Made by a program: the position numbers and the translations under genes. This document shows positions 27,511 through 36,866 of a stretch of 64,000 nt of DNA, in pieces (the first letter of the stretch is position 1; each line of letters opens with the position of its first letter). Source of the stretch: Alistipes sp. (GTDB taxonomy: Bacteria; Bacteroidota; Bacteroidia; Bacteroidales; Rikenellaceae); assembly GCA_017624955.1 (NCBI GenBank), contig JAGAMA010000001.1:62001-126000 (forward strand), given 5' to 3'. A model generated the notes under the pieces. It was not told where the DNA came from. It did not search any database and saw only the letters and a program-made list of their open reading frames with translations.

Positions 27511-27617
27511 GGAGCTGGGGCGACTGAGCCTACTGAGCCTACTGAAAAAAAGTCAGTGGCCTCAGTGGCCTCAGTAGCCCCAGTGGGCGCAGGCCATAAG
27601 CCCGACTACCGCCCACA
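27511..27617. repeat. CTGAGGC-unit array with conserved tail, copy 2
   Basis: Units such as CTGAGCCTACTGAGCCTACT and CAGTGGCCTCAGTGGCCTCA run for about 70 nt, then GGCCATAAGCCCGACTACC. The tail GCCCGAyaAC is shared with members at 20436, 28030 and 57035. No gene is present. Confidence 0.65.
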
Positions 27618-27822
27618 GCCTTACCGACGGCTTACCTTCAGCAGCCACGGTAAGTATATTAAGGTGAATCATCGCAGATGTATGAACATACGCTCCCGTA
27701 GCTAATTCTATATAATTAGCCACGTATGCTACGGTATCGTACCACAAATATACAAAAATTTAACGCCAAAGTCAAGTATTTTGACGATTATTTTTGTATT
27801 ACCTTTGACAGGACGGCCTATG
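27618..27822. other. Gene-free AT-rich stretch with small palindromes and a promoter-like box
   Basis: The stretch contains CGTAGCTAATTC followed by TATATAATTAGCCACG (an imperfect palindrome), GTATGAACATACG and CGTATGCTACGG. TACCTTTG at 27800-27807 matches a -7 box, but no open frame of note follows; only CTGAGGC units do. It may be the remains of a deleted gene or drive a short non-coding RNA. Confidence 0.35.
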
Positions 27823-27885
27823 AGGCTTATGAGGCTACTGAGCCCACTGAGGCCACTGAGCCGACTGAGCCGACTGGGGCCACTG
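27823..27885. repeat. CTGAGGC-unit array, copy 3
   Basis: About six units of the form GAGGCTACTGAGCCCACT and GAGCCGACTGAGCCGACT follow the promoter-like box. A short open frame reads through them, but its repeated TEPTEA-type peptide is dictated by the DNA repeat, so no gene is called. Confidence 0.6.
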
Positions 27886-27892
27886 ACAGCAT

Positions 27893-27985
27893 CGTCATTC
27901 TGAGCCGTAGGCGAAGAATCTCTATGCAAGCAGACTGACACAGTAGAGATCCTTCGGTCGTACCTCCCTCAGGATGACGGTTCTC
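27893..27985. repeat. GTCATTCTGAG-type palindromic element
   Basis: CGTCATTCTGAG with GCGAAGAATCTCTA is answered by TAGAGATCCTTCGG and CTCAGGATGACGG. This long imperfect palindrome is of the GTCATYCTGAG type often seen between bacterial genes. It encodes no protein. Confidence 0.7.
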
Positions 27986-27987
27986 GT

Positions 27988-28050
27988 TCAGTGGGCCCAG
28001 CTGTCCCAGTAGCCCCAGTGGGCCCTGACCTAAAGCCCGACAACCGTCCA
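27988..28050. repeat. CTGAGGC-family member with conserved tail, copy 4
   Basis: Units CAGTGGGCCCAGCTGTCC and CAGTAGCCCCAGTGGGCC lead to CTGACCTAAAGCCCGACAAC, carrying the family tail. Confidence 0.6.
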
Positions 28051-28060
28051 CTACCTTCCG

Positions 28061-28168
28061 ACGGTAGTTACTTTAGTTACAAAGTTACAAAGTTACAAAG
28101 TTACACGGTTACAGGGGGTGCACCTGTGTAACCGTGTAACTCTGTAACCGTGTAACTCTGTTACCGAA
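28061..28168. repeat. GTTACA-unit hairpin, copy 3
   Basis: GTTACTTTAGTTACAAAG and further GTTACA units lead to a variant core (CAGGGGGTGCACCTG), then GTAACCGTGTAAC units. It ends at the stop codon of the AddB-like gene and probably terminates it. Confidence 0.75.
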
Positions 28169-28169
28169 G

Positions 28170-31031
28170 CTACCTCCTGCAGATTAGCTTGAAATCACAA
28201 TATTGACACGCCTTCGGATCCTCCGTCTGGCGGAAGGGAATCGAGGGGTCGTAGAGCGCTGCCAGGGTTTCGCGCAGCAGCTCCTCGAAGTGCTCGGCGT
28301 AGCGACTATACGCAGCGCCCTGCAGCTGCAACTCCCGATCGAAGAGCAGCGGGCTGTACTCCTCGCGGTGCATGTTACGCACATAGTAGAGCGACGGCAC
28401 GGCATCGCGCCCCTCGCTGTGGCTCAGCATCATGGCATAGAGCAGCGTTTGGAGCGTATTCGACTGCCGATCGCGTGCCTCGCCGCGGAACAGCGCCTCG
28501 ACCCCCTTAAAGTCGAGATGGGGCGTTCCGGTCTTGTAATCCACCACGCGCAACGTGCCGTCATCCAGGCGATCGATGCGGTCGGCAATACCGCCCAATT
28601 TGAGCCGATAATCTACGCCTGCGGCCGTAAAGGGGAAGCAATACTTCACCTCATGCTCACACGCCTGCACCGTAAAGTGATCGTTGCGTGCATCGTAGGC
28701 CATCACGCCACGCTTCAGGTAGCGAATCACGATGTTGCGCACCAGCAGCAGGTTACCCGGGTACTCCTCCAACTTCACCTCGCTGCGATTGAGGAAGTTC
28801 TCCTCGATGGCCCTTTCCACGGCTCGTTCCACCTCGCCCGTCTTGAGCATCGCCTGCAAGGTCTTGGCGGGGTGATGCTCCCCCTGAATCCGCCCGTAGA
28901 GGCTCTGCACGGCGGCATGGAGAATCGTTCCGAACATCGGGGCATCGACCTCCTCGGCCACCGTATCCTCGGTGCGCAGGCGCGCCACGGAGTGGAAATA
29001 GAAGCGCATCGGGCAGGCCACATAGCGGTAGAGCGCCGTGGGAGAAAGTGTCCCCTTGCGCTCGGCATCGACAAAGCGCAGCAGGGAGTGCATCACGCGC
29101 GCATCCTTCTCAACCTCAATCTCCTCCTGAGGCACCAGATTGACATCCACGCCCACCTCGAAGTGCTCCACCGTGTGGGGGCTTTCGTAGTCCAACTGAC
29201 GGATGTAGCGGCTCGGTTCGCCCGTCGATTTATCGTCGGCATGCGAAGTGTAGAGCATCGTCACCTCCTCGGCACGCTGAATGAGGCGGTAGAAGTAGTA
29301 GGCATAGACACCCTCGTGGTGTTCGGGGGTCGGCAGGTCAAACGCCGCACGCAGCCCGTAAGGGATAAACGACCCCTGTTGCAGGTGGTTACCGGGGAAG
29401 TTATCGTCGGTCATCGAGAGAATCACGACACGCCGAAAATCGAGGTTGCGCGTCTCAAGGATTCCCATCACCTGAATACCCTCCAAGGGTTCGCCACGGA
29501 AGGGGATACGGATCGTCTGCAGATGCCGTCTCAGGAGCGAGCAATAGACCTCTACGGTTAGCTCCAAATCGCACTGCAAGAGGGAGTTATAGAGCTTGCG
29601 TATCTCGTTCGAAGTAACCGTCAGGAACTCCATCCACAGCCGTCGTTCCTCCTCGTCATCGCCCTTTATCGTCACCGCCTCCACCGAGCGAACAAGCCAC
29701 TCGGAGAGCCCTTGCCACCCCTCTGTGGGTTGGAAGATCAGCTCCAGCAACGGATGGCGACCCAGCGCCGATTGGCGGATGCGGATCAACCGCTTCTCGA
29801 CCACCTCGCGCTGCAGCTCGTCGAGCAGCTCCGCCCCCACCGAAGCGAGGAACGGATGGCCCAAAAGCCCCGTCACATCGGCATGGTAGAAGCTCCACTC
29901 CTCGCCCTCACGACGGGCGTGGTGCTGCAGCTCGATAAGGCGTTCGACAAAGGTGTAGGCTAAGGTTTGGCGCAGGGGGTAACCCATCGTCACATTGACC
30001 TTGCCTAACTCCTTGGGCAGGGCATAGAGGAGCGGCATCAGGAGATTCTCATCGGTCAGGACCACCGCCGTCTGCTTATCCAATTTACCCTCCTCGGCCC
30101 ACGCGGTCAGCACCTCGGCCACCTGCTTACACTGCACGGCATTCGACACGGCAGCCACCGAGCGGATGACCTTCCGTCGGCGCATACCCTCCTCCACAAG
30201 GCGCTTGGCAGGGGGAAAATCGACCCGATTGCGGCGCAGGAACATACCCGCCTCCTGCTCCTCGTGGTCGGTATAATAGCGGTCGGAATCCCAATAAAAG
30301 TCCGTCTTGGCGTGGCTTTGAAGGTAGCGGAAAAGGGCTCTTTCGCAGGTCGAGAGGGCGTTGAAGCCCGCAATAACAAAGTGCTGATTATCGGGCAGTT
30401 GATACTCCCCGCTTTCGATGCGTTCGATCGCTCTGCGCTGCATCATGCCGCCATAGGCGATGCCGAGTGTCAAGAGGCGTTCACGGAAGCGCGTATAGAC
30501 CTCGTGGAGCGTGCGCCAAATCTCCAGGAAGCGCCGCTTCTCACGACTCAGGTCCGCCTCGGGACCCAGCGATGACCAGAAGCGCGTGATGATCTCCTGC
30601 TGACGGGGCGTGAGGTACGAAAGGTCGGCCTCCAACTCCTTCAACTCGCTGATGTTGCTGAAGAGCTGCGCCGCATCGATGCGGTATTTGTCGATCATGT
30701 CGAAGTCCGCCAAGAGCATCTCGCCCCAGAAGTAGAACTTATCGAAGGACTCCTTATGGAGCGTGCTATAGACCTTGTAAAGCTCCGTGATGAGGCGGAG
30801 TTTATCCCCCTGATGAAGCCCCGAAATCTCGCTCATCAGCTCCTCGATCGTCGTATAGCGGGGTTGCCACAAGGGACGATTGATCCGTGACGAGAGGGCC
30901 TCCACAAAGAAGATGCGGGCACGCCGCGAGGGGAAGAGTACCCGACACGACGAAAGGGCCGCTCCATAGCGGTCGTAGAGGTCTGCAGCGACCTCCTCCA
31001 AAAAGCTCGGCATCGGTTCTTGGCTCTTCAT
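28170..31031 (-). CDS. AddB-like PD-(D/E)XK nuclease / inactive helicase
   Basis: A 953-residue protein. The N-terminus resembles AddB helicase-like domains (LFPSRRARIFFVEAL near residue 30) but lacks a standard Walker A. The C-terminal third is a PD-(D/E)XK nuclease with VVDYKTG. An iron-sulfur site is likely: one Cys in VACPMRFYF and three at the extreme C-terminus (CQYCDFKLIC), as known for AddB. Paired with the AddA-like gene transcribed divergently, it should form a helicase-nuclease that processes double-strand breaks for recombination. A close alternative is a stand-alone repair nuclease. Confidence 0.9.
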   Translation of the reverse strand: MKSQEPMPSFLEEVAADLYDRYGAALSSCRVLFPSRRARIFFVEALSSRINRPLWQPRYTTIEELMSEISGLHQGDKLRLITELYKVYSTLHKESFDKFYFWGEMLLADFDMIDKYRIDAAQLFSNISELKELEADLSYLTPRQQEIITRFWSSLGPEADLSREKRRFLEIWRTLHEVYTRFRERLLTLGIAYGGMMQRRAIERIESGEYQLPDNQHFVIAGFNALSTCERALFRYLQSHAKTDFYWDSDRYYTDHEEQEAGMFLRRNRVDFPPAKRLVEEGMRRRKVIRSVAAVSNAVQCKQVAEVLTAWAEEGKLDKQTAVVLTDENLLMPLLYALPKELGKVNVTMGYPLRQTLAYTFVERLIELQHHARREGEEWSFYHADVTGLLGHPFLASVGAELLDELQREVVEKRLIRIRQSALGRHPLLELIFQPTEGWQGLSEWLVRSVEAVTIKGDDEEERRLWMEFLTVTSNEIRKLYNSLLQCDLELTVEVYCSLLRRHLQTIRIPFRGEPLEGIQVMGILETRNLDFRRVVILSMTDDNFPGNHLQQGSFIPYGLRAAFDLPTPEHHEGVYAYYFYRLIQRAEEVTMLYTSHADDKSTGEPSRYIRQLDYESPHTVEHFEVGVDVNLVPQEEIEVEKDARVMHSLLRFVDAERKGTLSPTALYRYVACPMRFYFHSVARLRTEDTVAEEVDAPMFGTILHAAVQSLYGRIQGEHHPAKTLQAMLKTGEVERAVERAIEENFLNRSEVKLEEYPGNLLLVRNIVIRYLKRGVMAYDARNDHFTVQACEHEVKYCFPFTAAGVDYRLKLGGIADRIDRLDDGTLRVVDYKTGTPHLDFKGVEALFRGEARDRQSNTLQTLLYAMMLSHSEGRDAVPSLYYVRNMHREEYSPLLFDRELQLQGAAYSRYAEHFEELLRETLAALYDPSIPFRQTEDPKACQYCDFKLICRR

Positions 31032-31135
31032 GATCTCTTTTTCGAGGTTTAGCGATGCTAATTTACAAAATTTACCGCAAAATGCACGGCATTCGGGAAT
31101 TAATTTGTATTTTTACAAATTAAACAACGCAATCC

Positions 31136-34100
31136 ATGGCCGTCAAAGCGAAGATCCTCAATGCAAGTGCCGGGTCGGGCAAGACCTATCAGCTGGCCTA
31201 TAACTATGTCCGCGAGCTGATCAAAGAGCCTGCCGCCTACCGGCATATCCTCGCCGTCACCTTTACGAACAAGGCGACCGAGGAGATGAAGAGCCGCATC
31301 CTGAAGGAGTTGCACCGCTTAGCGGCCAACTACCGCTCCTCGTATAGGCGGATGCTCATGGAGGACCTGCGGCTTTCGGCCGAGGAGATCGGACGGCGTG
31401 CCGTGGATGCCCGTGCCAAGATTCTGCACGACTACTCGCGCTTCACGGTGCTCACGATCGACACCTTCTTTCAGCGCATCCTGCGCGCCTTTATCAAGGA
31501 GCTGGGCATCGACCTGAACTACAACATCGAACTCGAAACGGCCTCCATCCTTACGAAGAGTGCCGACACGCTCATCGAGCAGATCACGACCAACCGCGAC
31601 CTGTTGAGTTGGCTCACGCGCTTTGTCGAGGAGCGCATCGAGGAGGGCAAGAGTTGGGATGTGAAGGAGGGTATCCTCTCGCTGGGCGGGGAGCTCTTCA
31701 AGGAGCGTAACCGCAAGGCGCTCCTATCGGCCCGCTCACGCGAGGAGCTGAGCGAGATTGTCGAGCGCACCACGCGCCGGGCCGAAAAGTCGAAGGCCGA
31801 GCTGGTGGCCGCAGCCGACCGCTTCATGGAGGAGCTGGACAAGGCCTCGCTGTCGGTTGCCGACTTTCCCTACAAATACAGCGGCTTTGCCAACTGGCCC
31901 AACGCCATCTCACTCGACCGCGAACCCATCCCCTACGGCAAGCGTGTCCTAACGGCTACCGAGGAGGAGAAGGCCTGGGGCAAGGCGGGGTCGGATTCCG
32001 CCGTGATGCGCCCCACCCTGCAGCCGATCCTGCAGCAGATGCGCAGCATCTACGATAAGAACCTCAAAAGTTGGAACACGGCAACCCTCTTGCGCGAAAC
32101 ATACCGCAGCTTTGCCCTGCTGGGCGATCTCTACGACAAGGTGCAGCAGCTCTGCAACGAGCAGCAGCTCATGCTGCTCTCGGAGACGAAATACCTCCTG
32201 GCCGAATTCGTGACCGAGCTCGATGCCCCCTTTATTTATGAGAAGGTGGGCAACCGCTTCGAGCACTTCATGATCGACGAGTTCCAGGATACCTCGGCGC
32301 GTGAGTGGGAGAATTTCCTCCCCCTGCTGCGCAACGCCCTCTCGCAAACCGAGCGACAAGCCGTCCTGCTGGTGGGCGATATCAAGCAGTCGATCTACCG
32401 CTGGCGTGGTGGCGACTGGAAGATTCTGCACCGCGATGCGGCCCAAGCCTTAGGCACGGAGCAGACGGAGGTGGTCAACCTCAAGGAGAACTTCCGCAGC
32501 CTGGAGGAGGTGGTGCGCTTCAACAACCGCATCATCGAGAAGGTGGTGGCCATCGACAACGCCTACCTGAATATCCAACTCGAGGAGGCCGTGGAGGGGC
32601 GCACGCTCTCACCGCAAAGTGCCCTGGAGCTGCGCGACACCCTGCAGGATGCCTACCGCAACGCTGCGCAGGAGCCTCGCCGCAAGAACCGCCATGCGGG
32701 CTATGTCTCGGTCGAGGAGTACGACGAGGAGCCGCCTATTATCGAGCGCATCTGCCAACTCATCGACTTAGGCTACCGACCCTCGGATATCATGATTCTG
32801 GTACGCGGAGCTACGGATGGAGCCCGTGTAGCGACCAAGCTCTTGGACTTCAAGCGCGAGAACTGCGATCCGCGCTACCGCTTCGATGTGATGACGCAGG
32901 AGGCGCTTGTGATCGGTTCTGCGCCGATTTGCGGCTTTGTGATGGCCGTGATGCGCCTGGCCTTGTCGCCCGACGAGAGCATCCACCGTGCCCTCTACAA
33001 CCAATATTTGGAGCTGCCGTTTGATGCCGCACTCGATGAGGAGTGCCGTCAATTCCTGCGCGAAATTGCCCTCCTTTCGCCCATGGAGGCCTTCGAGCGC
33101 ATCGTACTACGCTATCGACTCGACGAGCGCACGCAGGAGGTGGCCTACCTCCAGGCACTGCACAACGAGGTGATCACCTTCAGCGTCAAGCGCATTGCCG
33201 ATCTGCAACTCTTCATCACCTGGTGGGAGGAGGAGGGATCGCTCAAATCGCTCTCTATCGAGGAGAGCCAAACCACGATCGAGATTCTGACGATCCACAA
33301 AGCCAAGGGATTGGAGAAGCGCGTGGTGTTGATTCCCTACTGCAACTGGCCGATGAATCCCCCCTCGAACCGCAACATCATCTGGGCCGAGGCAAACGAA
33401 GGCGAGGCGGCTGCGTTAGGCGAGATTCCGATCAGCTACCGCCAGCAGATGGGCGCATCGGGCTTCTCGGAGGCCTACTACCGCGAGTTGGTCTATACGC
33501 ATGTCGATAACATCAACCTGCTCTATGTCGCCCTGACGCGTGCCGTGGAGTCGCTGCATGTCTTCATCCCCGAGGGTGGCGAGAAGCACATCGGTTCGCT
33601 ATTGGCCGCAGCCCTCATTGACGGAGATCGGAAGAGCCATTATACATTCGGCCGATTCGAAGGCCCTGCACCGAAGGATGAACGCCGCACCGAGGAGCCG
33701 AGTGAGGCAGCGCGCAGCGAGGAGCCGGAGCGCAAACCGCGACACCTGTTGCAGACGACCTACCCCACCTCCGAGACGGAGATGCTCCTGAGCTTCCCCT
33801 CGGAGCGTTACCTCGCAGCAAATGAGGAGGAGGCACTCTCGCCCCGCAACTTCGGTATTCTGATGCACCAGGCCTTTGAGGAGGCCACCGACCGCGAGTC
33901 GATCTATCGCGCCATTCAACAGATGGAGCAGGATGCCCGCCTGAGTCGGGAGGAGGCCGAGGAGCTGCGCCGACAGATTGACCAGGCCCTCGAGGATGCC
34001 ACCGTAGCCGCCTGGTTCGACGGCTCGTGGGAGGAGGTGCGCACCGAGGAGGTGATCCTGAGTTCGGGTGCGAAGATGCTGCACCGCCCCGACCGTGTGA

Positions 34101-34273
34101 TGATTCGTGGCACGGAGGCCGTGGTGGTGGATTATAAGTTTGGCGAAAAGGATGCCTCCACCTACCGTTCGCAGCTGCGCCGCTACGAAAAGCTGTTGCG
34201 CGAAATGGGCTACACGACCGTCAGCGGCTACCTGTGGTATGTCCGACAAGGAAAGATTGAACAAGTGATATAA
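31136..34273 (+). CDS. AddA-like UvrD/REP helicase with C-terminal nuclease
   Basis: A 1045-residue protein with a UvrD-type helicase and a C-terminal nuclease. Walker A is NASAGSGKT at about residues 9-17, Walker B is MIDEFQDTS, helicase motifs include GDIKQSIYRWRGG and LTIHKAKGLE, and the nuclease motif VVVDYKFGEK is near the end. The layout equals AddA/RecB. It faces away from the AddB-like gene across a 104-nt AT-rich gap, an arrangement that differs from the usual addBA operon. Its end is 15 nt before the ABC exporter. Confidence 0.92.
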   Translation: MAVKAKILNASAGSGKTYQLAYNYVRELIKEPAAYRHILAVTFTNKATEEMKSRILKELHRLAANYRSSYRRMLMEDLRLSAEEIGRRAVDARAKILHDYSRFTVLTIDTFFQRILRAFIKELGIDLNYNIELETASILTKSADTLIEQITTNRDLLSWLTRFVEERIEEGKSWDVKEGILSLGGELFKERNRKALLSARSREELSEIVERTTRRAEKSKAELVAAADRFMEELDKASLSVADFPYKYSGFANWPNAISLDREPIPYGKRVLTATEEEKAWGKAGSDSAVMRPTLQPILQQMRSIYDKNLKSWNTATLLRETYRSFALLGDLYDKVQQLCNEQQLMLLSETKYLLAEFVTELDAPFIYEKVGNRFEHFMIDEFQDTSAREWENFLPLLRNALSQTERQAVLLVGDIKQSIYRWRGGDWKILHRDAAQALGTEQTEVVNLKENFRSLEEVVRFNNRIIEKVVAIDNAYLNIQLEEAVEGRTLSPQSALELRDTLQDAYRNAAQEPRRKNRHAGYVSVEEYDEEPPIIERICQLIDLGYRPSDIMILVRGATDGARVATKLLDFKRENCDPRYRFDVMTQEALVIGSAPICGFVMAVMRLALSPDESIHRALYNQYLELPFDAALDEECRQFLREIALLSPMEAFERIVLRYRLDERTQEVAYLQALHNEVITFSVKRIADLQLFITWWEEEGSLKSLSIEESQTTIEILTIHKAKGLEKRVVLIPYCNWPMNPPSNRNIIWAEANEGEAAALGEIPISYRQQMGASGFSEAYYRELVYTHVDNINLLYVALTRAVESLHVFIPEGGEKHIGSLLAAALIDGDRKSHYTFGRFEGPAPKDERRTEEPSEAARSEEPERKPRHLLQTTYPTSETEMLLSFPSERYLAANEEEALSPRNFGILMHQAFEEATDRESIYRAIQQMEQDARLSREEAEELRRQIDQALEDATVAAWFDGSWEEVRTEEVILSSGAKMLHRPDRVMIRGTEAVVVDYKFGEKDASTYRSQLRRYEKLLREMGYTTVSGYLWYVRQGKIEQVI

Positions 34274-34288
34274 CGTACGATATAAGGT

Positions 34289-36010
34289 ATGAAACAGACC
34301 CTGAAACTCATTCCCGAACCGTTCCGTCGGCGGGGTATCGGCGTAGCCTTCTCGCTCTTCGTAAAGGCGGGGCTGAACCTCGTGGGGTTGGCTATGTTGC
34401 TCCCCGTTCTGGCCCTGGCACTCGATCCCGACTCGCTCACGGGCGAGGGATATATGGCCCGTTGCTACGAGGCGCTGGGCTTCCACTCCACGAAGCAGTT
34501 CGCCTGGTTTACGGCCGGCGTTATTGTCGGGGTCATCGCCCTGAAATCGCTCCTCACGATTGCCCTCTCACGCATCGAGCGTCGCTACATCTACGACCTC
34601 TACGCTACCCTCTCGCGCCGACTCTACACGACCTACCACCGTCGGGGTCTGCCCTTTATCAAGAGCCAAAATTCGGCCGTGCTGGCCCGCAACGTCAATG
34701 TCGTCTGCCTCTCGTTTACGGCCGGTGTGTTGAAGCCTGCCGCCACGATTCTCTCCGAAACGATGCTCCTCGTGTTGCTCTTCTCGGCCCTGGCCCTCTA
34801 TGCTCCGCTTGCTTCGCTCTTGACCATCGCCATCTTCTTCCCCTCGATGTGGGGCTATTGGCGCTATGTACGTCGCCGCATCAACCGCTACGGCGAGGAG
34901 GAGAACCGCGCCCAGCGCGAGAAGTCGCGCGTGGTGGCCGAGACCTTCCGCGGATTTACGGATGTCGAGCTCAACGATGCCTTCCCGATGATGCTCCGCC
35001 GCTTCGAGCGTTCGATGCAGGAGGTGGTGCGCACACGCTCCAAGGAGGCCGATATTGCCCTTCTGCCGCAGGTCGTAACCGAGATGGGATTGGCCGTCGG
35101 TATCGCCCTGCTGGCTGCCCTCTCGCTCTCGCTCAACATGGCCGAGGGCAGCTCGCAGATGCTCTTTGGTGTCTTTGCCGTGGCGGCCATCCGCCTGATG
35201 CCGTCGGTGAGAAATATCCTTTCGAGCTGGACCACGATCCGCTACAACCGCTATACGATTCAAATTCTGAAGGATGCTCCGACCGAAGAGCCGATCGAGG
35301 AGCAGATGCAGCAAATCGCTCCCCTGAAGTTCACGCAGCAGATCGAGATTCGTGATCTGCAATTCCGCTTCTGGGATGGTGAGGAGGAGCTTTTCGATGG
35401 GCTGAACCTGACGATCCACAAGGGCGAACACATCGGTTTCCGTGGTGTTTCGGGTGCAGGTAAAACCACGCTCTTCAACCTCCTGCTGGGCTTCTACACC
35501 CCGACCGGAGGCGAGATTGTGATCGACGGCGTACGCCTCACGAAGGAGAATCGCCGTGCCTGGCAGCAGCGCGTAGGCTATGTGTCGCAAAGCCTCTTCC
35601 TCACGGATGGCACCTTTGCGCAGAATGTGGCCCTCGGCCTGGCAGATGAAGCGATCGACCGCAAGCGGGTCGAGGAGGTGCTCGAAATGGCCCAGCTGGG
35701 CGACTTTGTACGCTCCCTCGCCAAGGGAATCGACACCCCCGTCGGGGAGTGCGGCTGCCGTCTTTCGGGGGGTCAGCGCCAGCGTATCGGCATCGCCCGT
35801 GCCCTCTATCGCCACGCCGACGTACTCTTCTTTGACGAGGCCACCTCGTCGCTCGACTCGGCCACGGAGCAGGAGATCAACCACTCGATTGCCCGTCTGG
35901 CCTCGGAGAACAAGGCCCTCACGCTCCTCGTGATTGCCCACCGTGAAACGTCGCTCGAAGCGTGCGACCGCATTATTACCATTGATTCAACCCTTTCCGA
36001 CCATGCCTAA
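34289..36010 (+). CDS. ABC exporter, fused permease and ATPase
   Basis: A 573-residue half-transporter. About six membrane helices fill residues 15-315. The ATPase holds Walker A GVSGAGKT at about 386-393, a Q-loop VSQSLF, the signature LSGGQRQR near 492, and Walker B VLFFDEATSSLD. It lacks a C39 peptidase domain. Exporters of this class move lipids, drugs or peptides. The two following genes (HprK-like kinase, S26-type peptidase) overlap it and suggest a peptide or modified product as cargo. Confidence 0.85.
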   Translation: MKQTLKLIPEPFRRRGIGVAFSLFVKAGLNLVGLAMLLPVLALALDPDSLTGEGYMARCYEALGFHSTKQFAWFTAGVIVGVIALKSLLTIALSRIERRYIYDLYATLSRRLYTTYHRRGLPFIKSQNSAVLARNVNVVCLSFTAGVLKPAATILSETMLLVLLFSALALYAPLASLLTIAIFFPSMWGYWRYVRRRINRYGEEENRAQREKSRVVAETFRGFTDVELNDAFPMMLRRFERSMQEVVRTRSKEADIALLPQVVTEMGLAVGIALLAALSLSLNMAEGSSQMLFGVFAVAAIRLMPSVRNILSSWTTIRYNRYTIQILKDAPTEEPIEEQMQQIAPLKFTQQIEIRDLQFRFWDGEEELFDGLNLTIHKGEHIGFRGVSGAGKTTLFNLLLGFYTPTGGEIVIDGVRLTKENRRAWQQRVGYVSQSLFLTDGTFAQNVALGLADEAIDRKRVEEVLEMAQLGDFVRSLAKGIDTPVGECGCRLSGGQRQRIGIARALYRHADVLFFDEATSSLDSATEQEINHSIARLASENKALTLLVIAHRETSLEACDRIITIDSTLSDHA

Positions 36011-36866
36011 AGCATACCGCATTGCCCATATAGAGCTGCTGCTCGATGCGCCCCAATTTCGTTTTTCGGGGCTTGCTCCCTTTGAGATTGACCCGACAAC
36101 GACAACCAACCCCATAGAGCTGATCTTTGACCCCGAAACGCCTGCACCGACGGCTACGGATCAGCTGCTCGACACGTTCGATTTCCCCGATGCCGAGGCG
36201 GTGTGTCGCCTCTACAAAAACGAGGCGGGCCACCTCTTCACGATGAGCCGCCACGAGAAACCGCTCTGCATCTTCGAGATTCCGCTTCAGGGCACGACCC
36301 GCACGAACTTCGCTCCGGGGGAGGATGTGTCGCTCTTTCGCTTTGGTCTTTGGATCCTCTTCAACCTCCGCGCTGTCCGATTGGGAGCGGTAGCGATCCA
36401 CTCCTCGGTGCTCATCCACCGCAATCGGGCGGTGCTCTGCCTCGGAGAATCGGGGACGGGCAAGAGTACCCACACGCGCCTTTGGCGAGAAAATATCGAG
36501 GGTACGGAGCTACTCAACGACGACTCGCCGATCCTGGCACTCAAGGAGGGCGTAGCGACGGTTTACGGTTCGCCGTGGAGTGGCAAGACCCCCTGCTACC
36601 GCAACCTACACTACCCCATTCAGGGCTTCCTGCGCCTTTCGCAAGCGCCTGTTAATGAGATTCGTGCACTCTCAACGCTCATGGCCTACGGTTCGTTGCA
36701 GCCCTCCATGCCCCCTTCGTTTTCATACGATAGTGAGCTCTTCGACTGCATCAACAACCTGCTCTCGGCCATCCTCCGCCAGACGAAGGTCTATCACCTC
36801 CGTTGTCTGCCCAATGCCGAGGCTGCGGAGCTGGCACGTCAAACCATCTACACCGAAACGCGATGA
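36003..36866 (+). CDS. HprK-like P-loop kinase
   Basis: A 287-residue protein with a P-loop CLGESGTGKST at about residues 146-156, preceded by AIHSSVLIHRNRAVL. These match the HPr kinase/phosphorylase C-terminal fold, but the HPr-specific domain is missing. Later residues give LLNDDSPIL and YGSPWSGKTP, typical of HprK-like proteins found in peptide-modification operons. It is not a sugar-regulation HprK by this context. The ATG at 36003 overlaps the ABC gene by 8 nt and its stop overlaps the peptidase gene (ATGA). The in-frame ATG further upstream lies well inside the ABC gene. Confidence 0.75.
   Translation: MPKAYRIAHIELLLDAPQFRFSGLAPFEIDPTTTTNPIELIFDPETPAPTATDQLLDTFDFPDAEAVCRLYKNEAGHLFTMSRHEKPLCIFEIPLQGTTRTNFAPGEDVSLFRFGLWILFNLRAVRLGAVAIHSSVLIHRNRAVLCLGESGTGKSTHTRLWRENIEGTELLNDDSPILALKEGVATVYGSPWSGKTPCYRNLHYPIQGFLRLSQAPVNEIRALSTLMAYGSLQPSMPPSFSYDSELFDCINNLLSAILRQTKVYHLRCLPNAEAAELARQTIYTETR

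Noticed and set aside
27726-27938. 70-codon open frame with TEPTEA-like repeats
   Set aside because: The repeated peptide is forced by CTGAGGC DNA units and no similar protein is known to me.
27372-28168. Insertion sequence
   Set aside because: No transposase frame was found; the stretch is made of hairpin repeats and a GTCATTCTGAG palindrome.
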